Source: Nostocaceae cyanobacterium CSSed10_463m (lineage in GTDB: Bacteria > Cyanobacteriota > Cyanobacteriia > Cyanobacteriales > Nostocaceae). From it: a DNA stretch of 7,144 bases. The position numbers were made by a program, and so were the translations under genes. The stretch's first letter is position 1. Each line of letters starts with the position of its first letter. Location of the stretch: NCBI GenBank assembly GCA_003556955.1, contig PWQB01000837.1:1-7144 (forward strand). Direction: 5' to 3'. Shown here one piece after another: positions 5,552-7,144 of the stretch. Under the pieces are notes generated by a model that was not told the DNA's origin, did not search any database, and worked only from the letters and a program-made list of their open reading frames with translations.

Positions 5552-5573
5552 GCCTACGGCACGCTACGCGAAC
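5552..5573. repeat. GCCTACGGCACGCTACGCG-type dispersed repeat
   Basis: Directly abutting the GATCCCCC element is a GC-rich 22-bp word beginning GCCTACGGCACGC and ending GCTACGCGAAC. It stands out sharply from the AT-rich surroundings. I know this word as a common short repeat in Nostoc-type genomes; here it forms the inner right part of the MITE-like element. Confidence 0.55.
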
Positions 5574-5643
5574 AAATCCTTAACCGAAAAGTATTGACAC
5601 AGAGGTAACAGGGGAAAGGGAGAGTTAGTTGCTGATTTAGAAT

Positions 5644-5661
5644 TTATTTTCAGTAAAATAA
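5644..5661. repeat. AT-rich inverted repeat upstream of rfbB
   Basis: TTATTTT (5644-5650) and AAAATAA (5655-5661) are perfect 7-bp inverted arms around CAGT, 19 bases before the rfbB start. It could be an operator or a weak leader hairpin. AT-rich dyads of this size arise easily by chance, so function is doubtful. Confidence 0.3.
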
Positions 5662-5680
5662 TTTGAGTTTTTGAGAAGAT

Positions 5681-6751
5681 ATGCAAACCATATTAATTAC
5701 AGGTGGGGCGGGTTTTATCGGGGCTAATTTTGTCCTCTTAGCGAGACAATTAGGATGGGCTAATGTAATTAATTTGGATAAGTTAACTTATGCTAGTAAT
5801 TTAGGAACTTTAGCTGAGTTACAAGGTGATAAAAACTATCATTTTGTGCAAGGAGATATTGGTAATTTAGAGTTAGTAGCTTATTTATTAGAAAAATATC
5901 AGCCAGATGCAATTATCAATTTTGCGGCTGAAAGTCATGTTGACCGTTCTATTTTGAGTCCTGAAGATTTTATCCAGACTAATGTAGTCGGTACATTTAA
6001 GCTATTAGAAGCAAGTCGCTTTTATTGGCAAAAACTATCAGCATCAAAACAATCAGAATTTCGCTTTCTGCACGTTTCCACAGATGAAGTATATGGCTCA
6101 CTTAATCCCCAAGATCCAGCTTTTTGCGAAGATACACCCTATGCACCCAATAGTCCTTATGCAGCATCTAAAGCCGCATCTGACCATTTTGTAAGAGCAT
6201 ATTATCACACTTATGGATTCCCTACTTTAACAACAAATTGCTCTAACAATTATTGTCCGCGTCAGTTTCCTGAAAAGCTGATTCCTTTGACTATCCTCAA
6301 TGCTATAGAAGGTAAATCATTACCTATATATGGGGATGGACAAAATATCAGAGATTGGCTATATGTTATCGACCATTGCGAGGCGATTAACCTAGTTTTG
6401 CAACAGGGAAAAGTTGGCGAAACCTATAATATTGGCGGTATCAACGAAAAAACTAACTTGATAGTTGTGGAAAAGATTTGTGCAATTCTCGATGAATTAG
6501 CACCAAAACCTGATTTTTCCCATTCTTCCTTAATTACCTTCGTCAAAGACCGTCCGGGACATGATCGAAGATATGCCATTGATTGTAGTAAAATTAGTAA
6601 TGAATTAGGCTGGCAACCTCAAGAAAACTTCGATAGTGGTTTATTCAAAACCGTGCAATGGTATTTAAATAACTCAGCCTGGATTAATCAAGTACGTTCA
6701 GGAGAATATAAATCCTGGTTAAAACAAAACTACGAAAATAGAAAACCATAA
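5681..6751 (+). CDS. rfbB: dTDP-glucose 4,6-dehydratase
   Basis: This enzyme converts dTDP-D-glucose to dTDP-4-keto-6-deoxy-D-glucose in the cytoplasm, the second step towards dTDP-L-rhamnose and other dTDP-deoxysugars. At 356 residues it has full family length. TGGAGFIG (7-14) binds NAD, DKLTYASN (33-40) and NFAAESHVDRS (80-90) are RmlB signatures, STDEVYG (133-139) holds the catalytic Thr134-Asp135-Glu136, and Tyr160-AAS-Lys164 is the SDR pair. NNYCPRQFPEKLIPL (189-203), IYGDGQNIRDWLYV (216-229) and RPGHDRRYAID (291-301) follow. The first of these normally reads NNYGPYQFPEKLIPL, so Cys192 and Arg194 are unusual. ATG 5681 has only a weak GAGAAG (5673-5678) site. The gene is not adjacent to rfbA, rfbC or rfbD here, but dispersed copies are common in cyanobacteria. 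With gmd and the transferases it suggests a deoxysugar-containing polysaccharide. Confidence 0.96.
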   Translation: MQTILITGGAGFIGANFVLLARQLGWANVINLDKLTYASNLGTLAELQGDKNYHFVQGDIGNLELVAYLLEKYQPDAIINFAAESHVDRSILSPEDFIQTNVVGTFKLLEASRFYWQKLSASKQSEFRFLHVSTDEVYGSLNPQDPAFCEDTPYAPNSPYAASKAASDHFVRAYYHTYGFPTLTTNCSNNYCPRQFPEKLIPLTILNAIEGKSLPIYGDGQNIRDWLYVIDHCEAINLVLQQGKVGETYNIGGINEKTNLIVVEKICAILDELAPKPDFSHSSLITFVKDRPGHDRRYAIDCSKISNELGWQPQENFDSGLFKTVQWYLNNSAWINQVRSGEYKSWLKQNYENRKP

Positions 6752-6764
6752 TCACCTCATGTAG

Positions 6765-6784
6765 AGACGCGATTCATCGCGTCT
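6765..6784. terminator. Hairpin between convergent rfbB and pgsA
   Basis: AGACGCGAT (6765-6773) and ATCGCGTCT (6776-6784) form a perfect 9-bp stem with a 2-base loop, 13 bases after the rfbB stop and 16 before the pgsA stop. The position suits a bidirectional terminator, though no long T-run follows on either strand. The sequence also belongs to the AGACGCG/CGCGTCT repeat type seen inside the sugar transferase gene. Confidence 0.5.
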
Positions 6785-6800
6785 TCTATCTCACATCCCA

Positions 6801-7144
6801 TTACACACTTGTTTGATTTTTGGGTGGTATGAGATAAATTACACCAGATATAACCGTAAAAGCCACAGATAACCAAAAGGCAGTTAATGTAGGGATTTGC
6901 CAAACTAGAGATAAAGGTGCAATTAAAAGGGCTATAGCTATAATCTGACTCACTGTTTTCAGTTTACCCCAAATATTCGCCCCTGTGATTGTCGTTTGAT
7001 TTACGCGCCAGCCTGCGATCGCTAACTCCCGTGCTAAAATCACAAACACGCCCCAAGCTGGAATTTTTCCTAATTCCACTAACACCAACAACGGCGCAAG
7101 CACCAGCAATTTATCCACCAAAGGATCGAGAAATTTACCCAAAT
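6801..7144 (-). CDS. pgsA: CDP-diacylglycerol--glycerol-3-phosphate 3-phosphatidyltransferase, C-terminal part (cut by window edge)
   Basis: PgsA makes phosphatidylglycerophosphate from CDP-diacylglycerol and glycerol-3-phosphate in the cytoplasmic membrane, leading to phosphatidylglycerol, an essential thylakoid lipid. About 113 C-terminal residues are present, out of some 180 in the family. The fragment begins with LGKFLDPLVDK, the second half of the CDP-alcohol phosphatidyltransferase signature (G-x3-D-x3-D), then LLVLAPLLVLVELGKIPAWG and ARELAIAGWR. Four hydrophobic segments follow the family topology, ending YLIPPKNQTSV. The TTG near 7142 is an internal leucine codon of the conserved LGKFLDP motif, not a start; the frame runs out of the window. 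One HIP1 site lies at 7015-7022. The gene converges on rfbB with a 49-bp gap and is unrelated to polysaccharide synthesis. Confidence 0.94.
   Translation of the reverse strand, partial: LGKFLDPLVDKLLVLAPLLVLVELGKIPAWGVFVILARELAIAGWRVNQTTITGANIWGKLKTVSQIIAIALLIAPLSLVWQIPTLTAFWLSVAFTVISGVIYLIPPKNQTSV

Larger units (their letters stand above)
5441..5595. mobile_element. Miniature inverted-repeat element (MITE-like), 155 bp, no coding capacity
   Basis: The ends are inverted repeats: AATACTGTTCGGTTAA at 5442-5457, and AATACTTTTCGGTTAA as the reverse complement of 5580-5595, matching at 15 of 16 positions. They are bounded by an 11-bp direct repeat GACACAGAGGT (5430-5440 and 5596-5606), as expected of a target-site duplication. 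The element is too short to encode a transposase and would need one supplied elsewhere. A caveat is that the direct repeat also belongs to the local nonamer array, so it may predate the insertion. Exact ends are uncertain by one or two bases. The source transposase family is not identified. Confidence 0.65.
5354..5680. other. 327-bp intergenic region made largely of nested repeats
   Basis: No gene is visible. In order it holds a weak AACTA..TAGTT inverted repeat after the SMP-30-like stop, a nonamer array CACAGAGG(A/T) (5414-5440), a MITE-like element (5441-5595) containing a GATCCCCC palindromic element and a GCCTACGGCACGC-type repeat, another nonamer copy (5598-5606), and an AT-rich inverted repeat before rfbB. 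Roughly 60% of the region is repeat sequence. The rfbB promoter is presumably in 5607-5672, but no clear boxes could be assigned. Confidence 0.65.

Noticed and set aside
3356..6751. Single operon of CSP41b-like gene, SMP-30-like gene and rfbB
   Set aside because: The gaps of 213 and 327 bp are filled with palindromic repeats, and the functions are not linked in any pathway I know.
1..7144. A new multi-gene defence, toxin-antitoxin or biosynthetic system
   Set aside because: Every substantial open frame belongs to a recognisable family, and the layout is that of a normal polysaccharide locus next to housekeeping genes.
7015..7144. Start codon of pgsA at TTG 7142
   Set aside because: The leucine is inside the conserved CDP-alcohol phosphatidyltransferase signature (LGKFLDPLVDK); the upstream half of the motif must lie outside the window.

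Overview
The window looks like chromosomal DNA of a filamentous, probably heterocyst-forming cyanobacterium (Nostoc/Anabaena-like). The evidence is the moderately AT-rich coding sequence, five copies of the HIP1 palindrome GCGATCGC (1949, 3498, 3852, 3984, 7015), intergenic regions packed with the short repeats typical of Nostocales genomes (heptamer arrays, GGGCGGGTT hairpins, GATCCCCC elements, AGGACT/AGTCCT hairpins), and a homologue of the plant/cyanobacterial protein CSP41b. The genus cannot be fixed from the sequence alone.

Layout. Positions 1-3002 carry three minus-strand genes for surface polysaccharide synthesis. In transcription order they are a family-4 glycosyltransferase (1857-3002), a polyprenyl-phosphate sugar-phosphate transferase (959-1741) and, after about 600 bp of repeat-rich DNA, the start of gmd, GDP-mannose 4,6-dehydratase (1-357, cut by the window edge). 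A divergent intergenic region with inverted G-rich/C-rich heptamer arrays (3003-3355) separates these from three plus-strand genes: a CSP41b-like atypical short-chain dehydrogenase (3356-4294), an SMP-30/gluconolactonase-type beta-propeller (4508-5353) and rfbB, dTDP-glucose 4,6-dehydratase (5681-6751). At the right edge, convergent to rfbB, lies the 3' part of pgsA (6801-7144), the phosphatidylglycerophosphate synthase of membrane lipid synthesis.

How the genes fit together. gmd makes the GDP-linked 4-keto-6-deoxymannose precursor of GDP-fucose and related sugars. rfbB makes the dTDP-linked 4-keto-6-deoxyglucose precursor of dTDP-rhamnose and related sugars. The sugar transferase would start a lipid-linked oligosaccharide on undecaprenyl phosphate, and the GT4 enzyme would extend it. 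The CSP41b-like and SMP-30-like genes have no evident role in that pathway, and gaps of 213 and 327 bp make one operon with rfbB unlikely.

No clearly new multi-gene system is visible. The most interesting material is non-coding: a 155-bp miniature transposon-like element with 15/16 terminal inverted repeats and an 11-bp flanking direct repeat (5441-5595), with a second palindromic element nested inside; a two-hairpin element whose halves differ only by compensatory base-pair changes (4395-4440); opposed G-quadruplex-type motifs on the two strands of a divergent intergenic region (3180-3281); and an 88-bp tandem repeat (680-950). Two nucleotide-sugar dehydratases also carry unusual residues in normally conserved motifs.
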